Below are positions 41,640 to 51,301 of a stretch of DNA of 64,000 nucleotides, piece by piece. The position numbers were made by a program, and so were the translations under genes. Each line of letters starts with the position of its first letter. Positions within the stretch are counted from its first letter, which is position 1. Origin of the DNA: Palaemon carinicauda. Its lineage: Eukaryota > Arthropoda > Malacostraca > Decapoda > Palaemonidae. Location: contig NC_090766.1 in NCBI RefSeq assembly GCF_036898095.1, positions 32,850,853 through 32,914,852 of the forward strand, in the 5' to 3' direction. The notes below the pieces were generated by a model. The model ran no database searches. It was not told where the DNA came from and saw only the letters and a program-made list of their open reading frames with translations.

Positions 41640-42330
41640 TAACCAAACTTGTTAGAGTAGGGAGAGATGGAATAGCTCTAAGGAAGTGCACCCAATCACA
41701 CCCTTACTTCAGGGATGATAACCAAACTTGTTAAAGTAGGGAGAGATGGAATAGCTCTAAGGAAGTGCACCCAATCACACCCTTACTTCAGGGATATAAC
41801 CAAACTTGTTAAAGTAGGGAGAGATGGAATAGCTCTAAGGAAGTGCACCCAATCACACCCTTACTTCAGGGATATAACCAAACTTGTTAAAGTAGGGAGA
41901 GATGGAATCGCTCTAAGGAAGTGCACCCAATCACACCCTTACTTCAGGGATGATAACCAAACTTGTTAAAGTAGGGAGAGATGGAATAGCTCTAAGGAAG
42001 TGCACCCAATCACACCCTTACTTCAGGGATGATAACCAAACTTGTTAAAGTAGGGAGAGATGGAATAGCTCTAAGGAAGTGCACCCAATCACACCCTTAC
42101 TTCAGGGATAATAACCAAACTTGTTAGAGTAGGGAGAGATGGAATAGCTCTAAGGAAGTGCACCCAATCACACCCTTACTTCAGGGATATAACCAAACTT
42201 GTTAAAGTAGGGAGAGATGGAATAGCTCTAAGGAAGTGCACCCAATCACACCCTTACTTCAGGGATGATAACCAAACTTGTTAAAGTAGGGGGAGATGGA
42301 ATAGCTCTAAGGAAGTGCACCCAATCACAC
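41640..42330 (+). repeat. Satellite A, TTAAAGTAGGG subfamily run
   Basis: Eight or nine successive monomers with GTTAAAGTAGGG in place of GTTAGAGTAGGG and GATATAACC or GATGATAACC linkers. The 84-codon open stretch at 41,715-41,969 arises from these units and contains TKLVKVGRDG in place of TKLVRVGRDG. It has no non-repeat sequence. Confidence 0.65.
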
Positions 42331-42404
42331 CCTTACTTCAAGGATAATAACCAAACTTGTTAGAGAAGGGAGAGATGGAATCTCTCTAAGGAAGTGCACC
42401 CAAT

Positions 42405-43010
42405 CACACCCATATTTCAGGGATAATAACCGAACTTGTTAGAGTAGGGAGAGATGGGATCGCTCTAAGGAGGTGCACCCAATCACACCCATACTTCAGG
42501 GATAATAACCGAACTTGTTAGAGTAGGGAAAGATGGAATCGCTCTAAGGAAGTGCACCCAATCACACCCTTACTTCAGGGATAATAACCAAACTTATTAA
42601 AGTAGGGAAAGATGGAATTGCTCTAAGGAAGTGCACCCAATCAAACCCTTACTTCAGGGATGATAACCAAACTTTTTAGAGTAGGGAGAGATGGAATCGC
42701 TCTAAGGAAGTGCACCCAATCACACCCATATTTCAGGGATAATAACCGAACTTGTTAGAGTAGGGAGAGATGGGATCGCTCTAAGGAGGTGCACCCAATC
42801 ACACCCATACTTCAGGGATAATAACCGAACTTGTTAGAGTAGGGAAAGATTGAATCGCTCTAAGGAAGTGCACCCAATCACACCCTTACTTCAGGGATAA
42901 TAACCAAACTTATTAAAGTAGGGAAAGATGGAATTGCTCTAAGGAAGTGCACCCAATCACACCCTTACTTCAGGGATGATAACCAAACTTGTTAGACAAA
43001 GGGAGAGATG
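42405..43010 (+). repeat. Satellite A tetramer duplication, about 316 bp
   Basis: Two tandem copies of a four-monomer unit. Markers in order: AATAACCGAACTTG with GATGGGATCG (42,453 and 42,769, spacing 316), CCGAACTTG with GGGAAAGAT (42,531 and 42,845), ACTTATTAAAGTAGGG (42,593 and 42,909) with GGAATTGCTC, then GATGATAACC. Single copies of the GATGGGATCG monomer recur at 43,323 and 46,720, and the ACTTATTAAAG monomer recurs near 46,386, so pieces of this tetramer also spread further right. Confidence 0.85.
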
Positions 43011-43559
43011 GAATCACTCTAAGGAAGTGCACCCAATCACACCCTTACTTCAGGGCTAATAACCAAACTTTTTAGAGTAGGGAGAGATGGAATCGCTCTA
43101 AGGAAGTGCACCCAATCACACCCTTACTTCAGGGCTATTAACCGAACTTGTTAGAGTAGCGAGAGATGGAATCGCTCTAAGGAGGTGCACCCAATCACAC
43201 CCATACTTCAGGGATAATAACCGAACTTGTTAGAGTAGGGAGAGATGGAATCGCTCTAAGGAGGTGCACCCAATCACACCCATATTTCAGGGATAATAAC
43301 CGAACTTGTTAGAGGAGGGAGAGATGGGATCGCTCTAAGGAAGTGTACCCAATCACACCCTTACTTCAGGGCTATTAACCAAACTTGTTAAAGTAGGAAA
43401 AGATGGAATCGCTCTAAGGAGGTGCACCCAATCACACCCTTACTTCAGGGATAATAACCAAACTTGTTAGAGTAGGGAGAGATGGAATCGCTCTAAGGAG
43501 GTGCACCCAATCACACCCTTACTTCAGGGCTATTAACCAAACTTGTTAAAGTAGGGAGA

Positions 43560-45170
43560 GATGGAATCGCTCTAAGGAAGTGCATCCAATCACACCCTTA
43601 CTTCAGGGATGATAACCAAACTTGTTAGAGTAGGGAGAGAAGGAATAGCTCTAAGGAAGTGCACCCAATCAAACCCTTACTTCAGGGATAATAACCAAAC
43701 TTGTTAGAGTAGGGAGAGATGGAATAGCTCTAAGGAAGTGCATCCAATCACACCCTTACTTCAGGGATGATAACCAAACTTGTTAGAGTAGGGAGAGAAG
43801 GAATAGCTCTAAGGAAGTGCACCCAATCAAACCCTTACTTCAGGGATAATAACCAAACTTGTTAGAGTAGGGAGAGTTGGAATCGCTCTAAGGAGGTGCA
43901 CCCAATCACACCCTTACTTCAGGAGATGATAACCAAACTTGTTAGAGTAGGAAGAGATGGAATAGCTCTAAGGAAGTGTACCCAATCACACCCTTACTTC
44001 AGGGCTATTAACCAAACTTGTTAAAGTAGGGAAAGATTGAATCGCTCTAAGGAGGTGCACCCAATCACACCCTTACTTCTGGGATAATAACCAAACTTGT
44101 TAGAGTAGGGAGAGATGGAATCGCTCTAAGGAGGTGCACCCAATCACACCCTTACTTCAGGGCTATTAACTAAACTTGTTAAAGTAGGGAGAGATGGAAT
44201 CGCTCTAAGGAAGTGCATCCAATCACACCCTTACTTCAGGGATGATAACCAAACTTGTTAGAGTAGGGAGAGAAGGAATAGCTCTAAGGAAGTGCACCCA
44301 ATCAAACCCTTACTTCAGGGATAATAACCAAACTTGTTAGAGTAGGGAGAGATGGAATAGCTCTAAGGAAGTGCATCCAATCACACCCTTACTTCAGGGA
44401 TGATAACCAAACTTGTTAGAGTAGGGAGAGAAGGAATAGCTCTAAGTAAGTGCACCCAATCAAACCCTTACTTCAGGGATAATAACCAAACTTGTTAGAG
44501 TAGGGAGAGATGGAATAGCTCTAAGGAAGTGCATCCAATCACACCCTTACTTCAAGGATAATAACCAAACTTGTTAGAGTAGGGAGAGAAGGAATAGCTC
44601 TAAGGAAGTGCACCCAATCAAACCCTTACTTCAGGGATAATAACCAAACTTGTTAGAGTAGGGAGAGATGGAATAGCTCTAAGGAAGTGCATCCAATCAC
44701 ACCCTTACTTCAGGGATGATAACCAAACTTGTTAAAGTAGGGAGAGATGGAATAGCTCTAAGGAAGTGCACCCAATCACACCCTTACTTCAGGGCTATTA
44801 ACCAAACTTGTTAAAGTAGGGTGAGATAGAATCGCTCTAAGGAAGTGCATCCAATCACACCCTTACTTCAGGGATGATAACCAAACTTGTTAAAGTAGGG
44901 AGAGATGGAATAGCTCTAAGGAAGTGCACCCAATCACACCCTTACTTCAGGGATAATAACCAAACTTGTTAGAGTAGGGAGAGATGTAATAGCTCTAAGG
45001 AAGTGCATCCAATCACACCCTTACTTCAGGGATAAAAACCAAATTGTTAGAGTAGGGAGAGATGGAATAGCTCTAAGGAAGTGCACCCAATCACACCCTT
45101 ACTTCAGGGCTATTAACCAAACTTGTTAAAGTAGGGAGAGATAGAATCGCTCTAAGGAAGTGCATCCAAT
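43560..45170 (+). repeat. Satellite A dimer higher-order repeat, period 158 bp (second tract)
   Basis: Dimers pair a monomer with GTGCATCC and GATGATAACC with one carrying AGAGAAGGAATAG, ATCAAACCC and GATAATAACC. TGCATCC starts at 43,581, 43,739, 44,214, 44,372, 44,530, 44,688, 44,847, 45,004 and 45,161, giving steps of 157-159 bp apart from one gap of 475 bp (three dimers) at 43,739-44,214. From about 44,700 the second monomer switches to the GCTATTAACC/TTAAAG type, so two dimer versions are joined here. Confidence 0.9.
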
Positions 45171-46899
45171 CACACCCTTACTTCAGGGATGATAACCAAA
45201 CTTGTTAAAGTAGGGACAGATGGAATCGCTCTAAGGAAGTGCACCCAATCACACCCTTACTTCAGGGATGATAACCAAACTTGTTAAAGTAGGGACAGAT
45301 GGAATCGCTCTAAGGAAGTGCACCCAATCACACCCTTACTTCAGGGATAATAACCAAACTTGTTAGAGTAGGGAGAGATGGAATAGCTCTAAGATAGTGC
45401 ACCCAATCACACCCTTACTTCAGGGATGATAACCAAACTTGTTAAAGTAGGAAGAGATGGAATAGCTCTAAGGAAGTGCACCCAATCACACCCTTACTTC
45501 AGGGCTATTAACCAAACTTGTTAAAGTAGGGAGAGATAGAATCGCTCTAAGGAAGTGCATCCAATCACACCTTTACTTCAGGGATGATAACCAAACTTGT
45601 TGAAGTAGGGAGAGATGGAATAGCTCTAAGGAAGTGCACCCAATCACACCCTTACTTCAGGGATGATAACCAAACTTGTTAAAGTAGGAAGAGATGGAAT
45701 AGCTCTAAAGAAGTGCACCCAATCACACCCTTACTTCAGGGATAATAACCAAACTTGTTAGAGTAGGGAGAGATGGAATAGCTCTAAGGAAGTGCACCCA
45801 ATCACACGCTTACTTCAGGGATAATAACCAAACTTGTTAGAGTAGGGAGAGATGGAATAGCTCTAAGGAAGTGCATCCAATCACACCCTTACTTCAGGGA
45901 TGATAACCAAACTTGTTAAAGTAGGGGGAGATGGAATAGCTCTAAGGAAGTGCACCCAATCACACCCTTACTTCAAGGATAATAACCAAACTTGTTAGAG
46001 TAGGGAGAGATGGAATCGCTCTAAGGAGGTGCACCCAATCACACCCATACTTCAGGGATAATAACCGAACTTGTTAGAGTAGGGAGAGATGGAATCGCTC
46101 TAAGGAAGTGCACCCAATCACACCCTTACTTCAAGGATAATAACCAAACTTGTTAGAGTAGGGAGAGATGGAATCGCTCTAAGGAGGTGCACCCAATCAC
46201 ACCCATACTTCAGGGATAATAACCAAACTTGTTAGAGTAGGGAGAGATGGAATCGCTCTAAGGAAGTGCACCCAATCACACCCTTACTTCAAGGATAATA
46301 ACCAAACTTGTTAGAGTAGGGACAGATGGAATCGCTCTAAGGAAGTGCACCCAATCACACCCTTACTTCAGGGATAATAACCAAACTTATTAAAGTAGGG
46401 AAAGATGGAATTGCTCTAAGGAAGTGCACCCAATCACACCCTTACTTCAGGGATAATAACCAAACTTGTTAGAAAAGGGAGAGATGGAATCACTCTAAGG
46501 AAGTGCACCCAATCACACCCTTACTTCAGGGCTAATAACCAAACTTTTTAGAGTAGGGAGAGATGGAATCGCTCTAAGGAAGTGCACCCAATCACACCCT
46601 TACTTCAGGGCTATTAACCAAACTTGTTAGAGTGGGGAGAGATGGAATCGCTCTAAGGAGGTGCACCCAATCACACCCATATTTCAGGGATAATAACCGA
46701 ACTTGTTAGAGTAGGGAGAGATGGGATCGCTCTAAGGAGGTGCACCCAATCACACCCATACTTCAGGGATAATAACCAAACTTGTTAGAGTAGGGAGAGA
46801 TGGAATCGCTCTAAAGAGGTGCACCCAATCACACCCATACTTCAGGGATAATAACCGAACTTGTTAGAGTAGGGAGAGATGGAATCGCTCTAAGGAAGT

Positions 46900-47475
46900 G
46901 CACCCAATCACACCCATACTTCAGGGATAATATTGTTAGAGTAGGGAGAGATGGAATCGCTCTAAGGAAGTGCACCCAATCACACCCTTACTTCAGGGAT
47001 GATAACCGAATTTGTTAGAGTAGGGAGAGATGGAATCGCTCTAAGGAAGTTCACCCAATCACACCCATACTCCAGGGATAATATTGTTAGAGTAGGGAGA
47101 GATGGAATCGCTCTAAGGAAGTGCATCCAATCACACCCTTACTTCAGGGATGATAACCAAACTTGTTAGAGTAGGGAGAGATGGAATCGCTCTAAGGAAG
47201 TGCACCCAATCACACCCATACTTCAGGGATGATAACCAAACTTTTTAGAGTAGGGAGAGATGGAATCGCTCTAAGGAGGTGCACCCAATCACACCCATAC
47301 TTCAGGGATGATAACCAAACTTGTTAGAGTAGGGAGAGATGGAATCGCTCTAAGGAGGTGCACCCAATCACACCCTTACTTCAGGGATAATAACCAAACT
47401 TGTTTGGGTAGAGAGAGATGGAATTTCTCCGAGGAAGTGCACCCAGTGAAGAGTAACCAAACCTATGTGAACTTT
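46900..47475 (+). repeat. Right edge of satellite A with decayed monomers
   Basis: The final monomers are more divergent than the interior. Two have lost about ten bases (GGGATAATATTGTTAGAG near 46,925 and 47,074) and share that junction, so they are copies of one event about 150 bp apart. Others have ACTTTTTAGAG or CCGAATTTG. The last recognisable unit (about 47,390-47,450) reads TTGTTTGGGTAGAGAGAG and AATTTCTCCGAGG, and a final fragment, AGTAACCAAACCTATGTGA, ends near 47,475. This is the expected edge pattern of a satellite where exchange is less frequent. Confidence 0.8.
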
Positions 47476-47690
47476 CTCAGACCGAGGTTTACCAGGAATT
47501 CCTGTGTCCACCTGTACATCCACTTCTTTCAATCTCTTTTATCTTTCTTTTATTTTTTCTTATGGAAGGAGCTATAGAATATTGATATCAATTGCATAGT
47601 TTAGTCTTATTATTATGAGGACTTTCGACAAGATCAAATGAGTAACTGAATATTTATTAGCATTATATTATTCAAAGGTGTATTAATTAC
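47476..47690. other. Non-repetitive junction sequence, no gene
   Basis: About 215 bp of AT-rich sequence between the decayed satellite edge and the first SINE. It includes a T-rich stretch (47,522-47,565). I see no coding frame longer than chance, no splice-like structure that I would defend, and no known element. Confidence 0.6.
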
Positions 47691-48035
47691 TGGGTTGTGG
47701 TGGCTTTGTGGTAGCATCCTTGCCTGGTGATTACCAGATTGGGGTTCGAGTCCCGATCAAACGTTTTAGTTCCTTTGGTCACTGCAACCTCACCACCCTT
47801 GTAAGCTAAGGATGGGGGGTGGTGGGGAGAGGGTTGGGGGTCCTATAGCTCTGTCTGCTGAATCATCAGCAGCCATTGCCTGGCCCTCCCTGGTCCTAGC
47901 CTGGGTGGAGAGCGGGCATTGGTGCTGATCATATATGTATATATGGTCAGTCTTTAGGGCATTGTCCTGTTTGATAGGGCCATGTCACTGTCCCTTGTCT
48001 CTTCTATTCATGAGCGGCCTTTAACCTTTAACAAC
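47691..48035 (+). mobile_element. tRNA-type SINE, best preserved copy
   Basis: A roughly 345-bp element. The first 75 bp look tRNA-derived: an A-box-like TGGCTTTGTGG at 47,701-47,711, a short hairpin CTGGTGATTACCAG where an anticodon arm would be, and a perfect B box GGTTCGAGTCC at 47,743-47,753. A unique body follows: CACTGCAACCTCACC, GCTAAGGATGGGGGGT, GAATCATCAGCAGCCATTG, GGTCAGTCT, TAGGGCATTGTCCTG, CACTGTCCCTTG. The end is GAGCGGCCTTTAACCTTTAA. Three other copies lie in the same orientation in this spacer. I recall this sequence as abundant in decapod crustaceans. It codes for no protein and would depend on an outside LINE for movement. No clear target-site duplication is visible. Confidence 0.82.
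47701..47753 (+). promoter_or_regulatory. Internal RNA polymerase III promoter (A and B boxes) of the SINE
   Basis: TGGCTTTGTGG matches the A-box consensus TRGYNNARNNG at all but one position (T for A at position 7). GGTTCGAGTCC fits the B-box consensus GGTTCGANTCC exactly. The starts are 42 bp apart, close to normal tRNA spacing. Whether this copy is transcribed cannot be told from sequence. Confidence 0.7.
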
Positions 48036-48429
48036 AATGCTTACAAGTTCACGAACTTGCATGCAATTCATAATCAAATCCATTTGGTTCTCCCAACATT
48101 GGTAATCCTACTGATTGCCGTACAGAACACTGAAGCGGATTACAACTCGTAAAATCAATATACCTTAACAATGCGTCCACAGAATGTTCAGCCAATTCAG
48201 GTATTTGGTGGAATAGCAACGGAAGTTTCAAAATGAGAAACGAACTATCCAATTAATGCGGTAAAGAAGAGTCAGTTAGAATAGATATTCTCTTCTATGT
48301 CAATTCCTCATACATCATACATTATACACGAGTTACAGCAGCAACATCACCTTGCAATGTTGAATTACCCTGTTTATACAAGACTCTATCAAAGAATTAG
48401 ATAACTGAAAGGGGAACCATGTACCAAGT
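48036..48429. other. Spacer with no recognisable gene
   Basis: About 390 bp of mixed composition. A 67-codon open stretch lies on the minus strand (48,049-48,252) with no motif, signal or membrane segment that I recognise, and its length is unremarkable for such DNA. No repeat shared with the rest of the window was noticed. Confidence 0.55.
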
Positions 48430-48705
48430 AGTAAGGTATTCTATTGGAAACGTCCCTGTCAGGCAATTTGTTGGACGGGAGTTCCTGCTTCCGCTCAATC
48501 CCGGCAGTTTCTAGAAGTGCCTGCAACCATCCTTGTGAGGTAGGTGAAACCCTACAGATTTACCTACTGAGTCTTCAATAGCTATTGGCTGGTTTCCTGT
48601 CCTTGCTTAGGTGGAGAAGGGGCATGAGTTCTGATCATATTGATATGAATTCAGTCTCTAAGCCATTGTCCAGTCCAAGACCTTTACCGTCCAAGAGCAA
48701 AAATA
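48430..48705 (+). mobile_element. tRNA-type SINE, heavily decayed copy
   Basis: It follows the same order of landmarks as the 47,691 copy but with many changes: TATTCTATTGGAAACGTCCC (head), GGGAGTTCCTGC in the B-box region, TGCAACCATCCTTGTGAGGT, CCTACAGATTTACCTACTGA, GGTGGAGAAGGGGCATGAGT, TGATCATATTGATATGAATT, CAGTCTCTAAGCCATTGTCC. The 3' end is truncated or lost after the CATTGTCC segment (ACCTTTACCGTCCAAGAGC remains). Age and drift explain the lack of Pol III boxes. Confidence 0.7.
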
Positions 48706-48807
48706 AATGGTGGATCACACCCGGATTGGGGAATGCCAATAGGTAGGAGATTCATCCCAGAAGCTAAAGGGTTCCAACGACTATCAGGACTTGATTTCAT
48801 TAGGGTT

Positions 48808-49120
48808 GTCGTAGCCTACTGGAAACGTTCCTGCCTGGCGATCTGACGAACTGGAGTTCAGTCCGGCTCAAACTCGATACTTTCTCGTAGTTTTTGCAAC
48901 CTCACCATGAGCAAAGGATGGAGTATTTGGGGAAGTCTATAGGTCTACTTGCTGAGTTATTATCTACCATTGTTTGGCCCTCACTGCTCCTAGCGTGAGT
49001 GGAGAAGGGTTCTTGGCTGCTGATCATATTGATATGGTCAGTCTCTCGGGTATTATCCTGCTAGCTAGGGCATATCACTGTCCCTTGCCTCTGCCATCCA
49101 CGAGCGACCTTTAAACCTTT
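48808..49120 (+). mobile_element. tRNA-type SINE, third copy
   Basis: The head GTAGCCTACTGGAAACGTTC contains an A-box-like TAGCCTACTGG (48,812-48,822, one mismatch to TRGYNNARNNG). The B box is damaged (GGAGTTCAGTCC). The body retains TTGCAACCTCACCATGAGC, TAGGTCTACTTGCTGAGTTA, GGCCCTCACTGCTCCTAGCG, GATATGGTCAGTCTC, CACTGTCCCTTGCCTCTGCC and the end GAGCGACCTTTAAACCTTTA. Its 3' third is the first unit of the 184-bp tandem triplication that follows. Confidence 0.78.
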
Positions 49121-49555
49121 AGTGAATTTAGACTATGTAGCCTGTACTATGGGGCCTGACTTAATCTTTGAGTGTCGTAAACAGACAAAGAAGGGTCTTC
49201 CCTGCTTATCATATTGATATACGGTCAGACTTTATAGCTTTGTCCTGCTAGTTAGGGCATTATCACTGTCCCTTGCCTCTGCCATCCACGAGTGACCTTT
49301 AAACCTTTGATGAATTTAGACCGTAGCCTACGTTAGGACCTGACATAATCTTTAATTGTAGTGAACCTCCAAGGATGGGTCTTGCCTACTGATCATACTG
49401 ATATACGGTCAGTATCTATAGTATTTTCTGGTAGCTAGAGCAATGCAACTGTCCCTTGCCTCTACCGTCCACGAGCGACCTTTAAACCTTTAATGAATTT
49501 AGACTGTAGCTTACACTTGGTCCTGACTTCACCTTCGAGTATAGAAAACCACCGT
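49010..49555 (+). repeat. Three tandem copies (about 184 bp) of a SINE 3' end plus flank
   Basis: The segment from TGATCATATTGATATGGTCAG through CACTGTCCCTTGCCTCTGCC, CGAGCGACCTTTAAACCTTT, GAATTTAGAC and CCTGACTTAATCTTTGAGTG is repeated three times. GATAT before GGTCAG starts at 49,031, 49,216 and 49,400 (185 and 184 bp apart). GAATTTAGAC starts at 49,123, 49,312 and 49,495. The duplicated unit includes non-SINE flank, so it arose by local tandem duplication after insertion, not by three insertions. The three units differ by many substitutions, so it is not recent. Confidence 0.88.
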
Positions 49556-50047
<492 letters not shown>

Positions 50048-50144
50048 TATTTAAAGTATGCATGTATACATATACTGTATACTATACTAGTGACGGCTGA
50101 TGATGATGCTGTACCTTTATAAGTTTATATGTAATACACATACA

Positions 50145-50151
<7 letters not shown>

Positions 50152-50210
<59 letters not shown>
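50152..50210. repeat. Second TA dinucleotide run, about 29 units
   Basis: About 59 bp of TA/AT repeat lying 108 bp after the first run, followed by GTTTATTTATTTATTTATAA, a short TTTA repeat. The two runs and the dispersed-repeat-like sequence after them may belong to one element, but the boundaries are not clear. Confidence 0.95.
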
Positions 50211-50213
<3 letters not shown>

Positions 50214-50425
50214 TATTTATTTATTTATAACTACGCTCCCCGTCCCTCTGGTAGGGGGAGAGGGAGTAGTCCTACCATTTTGAAAGAGGGTATCCCCAGA
50301 GGTACACATGGAAACCATAACTGCGGTGTTGTAGTTAGGAAAGGAGGAGGGGCTGGGAAGGGTTGAATCTGTGTGTATGCATAATTTTGATAGGTTGCGT
50401 ACACTAGTATATCATAATACATCGA
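50211..50425. repeat. Possible dispersed repeat next to the TA run
   Basis: TTTATTTATTTATAACTACG leads into a CT/GA-rich stretch with a short inverted repeat (CTCCCCGTCCCTCTGGTAGG against GGGGGAGAGGGAG). Then come GGTATCCCCAGAGGTACACA, TGGAAACCATAACTGCGG, GGAAAGGAGGAGGGGCTGGG and TGTGTGTATGCATAATTTTG. I have a weak recollection of similar sequence next to AT runs in decapod genomic DNA. There is no second copy in this window. The overlapping open stretches on both strands are probably not coding. Confidence 0.4.
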
Positions 50426-50788
50426 ATATTTTTTCTTTTATTCAGGGATGTAATGAAATTAAAATGTTGTTGCTTATAAATACCATAACAATTTATTCCA
50501 ATATTTAAATATTTTTTTCTCCGATATATAATGAGTTGTCATAACTCAAAAACTCTGGAGTTGTAACTACAAACAGAAAACTCGTCCTTTTCAAGTAAAT
50601 AGAGTTAAGAAAGAAAATTGCTTAACCCAAGATGGAGAGGTTTGCTTTTTCATATTTCCAAAGGAGAACTTTTTTTTATTCCATTCGGGAAAAGTTACTT
50701 AAAACTTTCCCCCCACGTATCGACTTTGATCCGAGACTAGCTTAACTTTTTTTTTCTCTGCATTATTTTTGTTTCTGTTCTTTTCCTT
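50426..50788. other. AT-rich spacer with no recognisable gene
   Basis: AT-rich sequence with several T runs (50,508-50,519, 50,670-50,680, 50,746-50,756). No repeat, RNA gene or open frame of interest was seen. Confidence 0.55.
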
Positions 50789-51090
50789 GGTATGGCTCTT
50801 TTTACTTTTATTTTGACTTTACTTTTACTTTATCTTATTTTAATGGCTGTTTTTCTGGTCTTCACAGCAGGGGAACTCTACACTCTACAGGACCTTTACA
50901 GTCCTTTTATCTTATACATTCCAGTTCATTCAGCGTGTCACATCGCATATTGCTCGTTTATTGTTTTCTTTTTATTTTACTTTTACTTTATTTTACTTTA
51001 ATGGCGGGTTTTCTGGTCCTATACTACAGGGGAACTCTACACGCTACAGGACCTTTACAATCATTTTATCTTACGCATCTTATTTAAAGT
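50789..51090 (+). repeat. Direct duplication, about 159 bp, of a TTTTACTTT/ACAGGGGAACTCTAC unit
   Basis: Two successive copies of a unit with a T-rich head (TTTTACTTTTATTTT), TTTAATGGC, TTTTCTGGTC, ACAG(C)AGGGGAACTCTACAC, GCTACAGGACCTTTACA and TTTTATCTTA. CTACAGGACC starts at 50,885 and 51,044, 159 bp apart. The first copy also has CATTCCAGTTCATTCAGCG and CATATTGCTCGT. A third diverged copy lies at 51,690-51,797, and a short fragment (CACAAAGCATATTACTCGTG) at about 51,238-51,257. The 69-codon open stretch at 50,792-51,001 is a hydrophobic translation of the T-rich head, not a credible gene. Confidence 0.75.
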
Positions 51091-51109
51091 TTTTATAGTT
51101 TATATAAGA

Positions 51110-51215
51110 AATATTTATTTTAATGTTGTTGCTGGTTCCTTTCCTCACTAGGCTATTTTCCCTGTTGGAACCTCTGGGCTTATAGGGTTGTAGCTTTGCA
51201 AGTAGTAATAAAAAT
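51110..51215 (+). mobile_element. Decapod-type short interspersed element, internally deleted
   Basis: GGTTCCTTTCCTCACTAGGC, TATTTTCCCTGTTGGAACCT, CTGGGCTTATAGGGTTGTAG, CTTTGCAAGTAGTAATAAAA. I recall a very common decapod repeat whose order is CTTTCCTCACTGGGCTATTT, TCCCTGTTGG, GGGCTTATAGCATCCTGC, GGGTTGTAGCTTAGCAAGTA and an AATAATAAT tail. This copy would lack the segment between TTATAG and GGGTTGTAG. It carries no protein. Identification is from memory only; class (SINE or other non-autonomous element) is uncertain. Confidence 0.6.
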
Positions 51216-51301
51216 AATTCCAAGGAATTCAGTATTTCACAAAGCATATTACTCGTGTATTGCCAAATGCATATTGTGGAAGGACTTAAAATCCATAAAG
51301 T

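Larger units (their letters stand above)
1..47450 (+). repeat. Satellite A: 79-bp tandem repeat array, about 600 monomers
   Basis: A head-to-tail array of a unit that reads, in order, ATAACCAAACTTGTTAGAG, TAGGGAGAGAT, GGAATCGCTCTAAGGAAGTG, CACCCAATCACACCCTTACT, TCAGGGATG. Spacing measured on CACCCAATC (for example 5,401 to 5,480) is 79 bp. Common shorter monomers are 76-78 bp because the linker after CAGG varies (GATGATAACC, GATGTTAACC, GCTATTAACC, GATATAACC and others). All copies lie in the same orientation and no other sequence interrupts them. Most monomers keep a GTGCAC hexamer (an ApaLI site), lost in a GTGCAT subfamily. Consensus GC is about 46%. The array starts before the window and ends in diverged monomers near 47,450. 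No coding function is supported; I do not recognise the family by name. Confidence 0.97.

Noticed and set aside
1..47450. CRISPR array
   Set aside because: Regular direct repeats are present, but the repeat fills the whole 79-bp period. There are no unique spacers, no leader and no cas genes, and the DNA is eukaryotic in character.
1..47577. Many plus-strand open reading frames of 60-162 codons, and some minus-strand ones, in satellite A
   Set aside because: All are translations of the satellite unit, open only where units of 78 bp follow one another. They have no unique sequence, no gene structure and no conserved ends. The one ending at 47,577 just reads out of the array into spacer.
47690..47765. 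Functional tRNA gene
   Set aside because: A and B boxes and an anticodon-arm-like hairpin are present, but the acceptor and T stems do not pair well, and the sequence continues into a body shared by three other copies. It is the head of a SINE.
48049..48252. Minus-strand 67-codon open reading frame
   Set aside because: No recognisable domain, and the length is expected by chance in this composition.
50792..51001. Hydrophobic 69-codon open frame that looks like a membrane peptide
   Set aside because: It comes from a T-rich repeat head (TTTTACTTTTATTTT), which always yields F, L and Y. The same unit is duplicated nearby with the frame broken.
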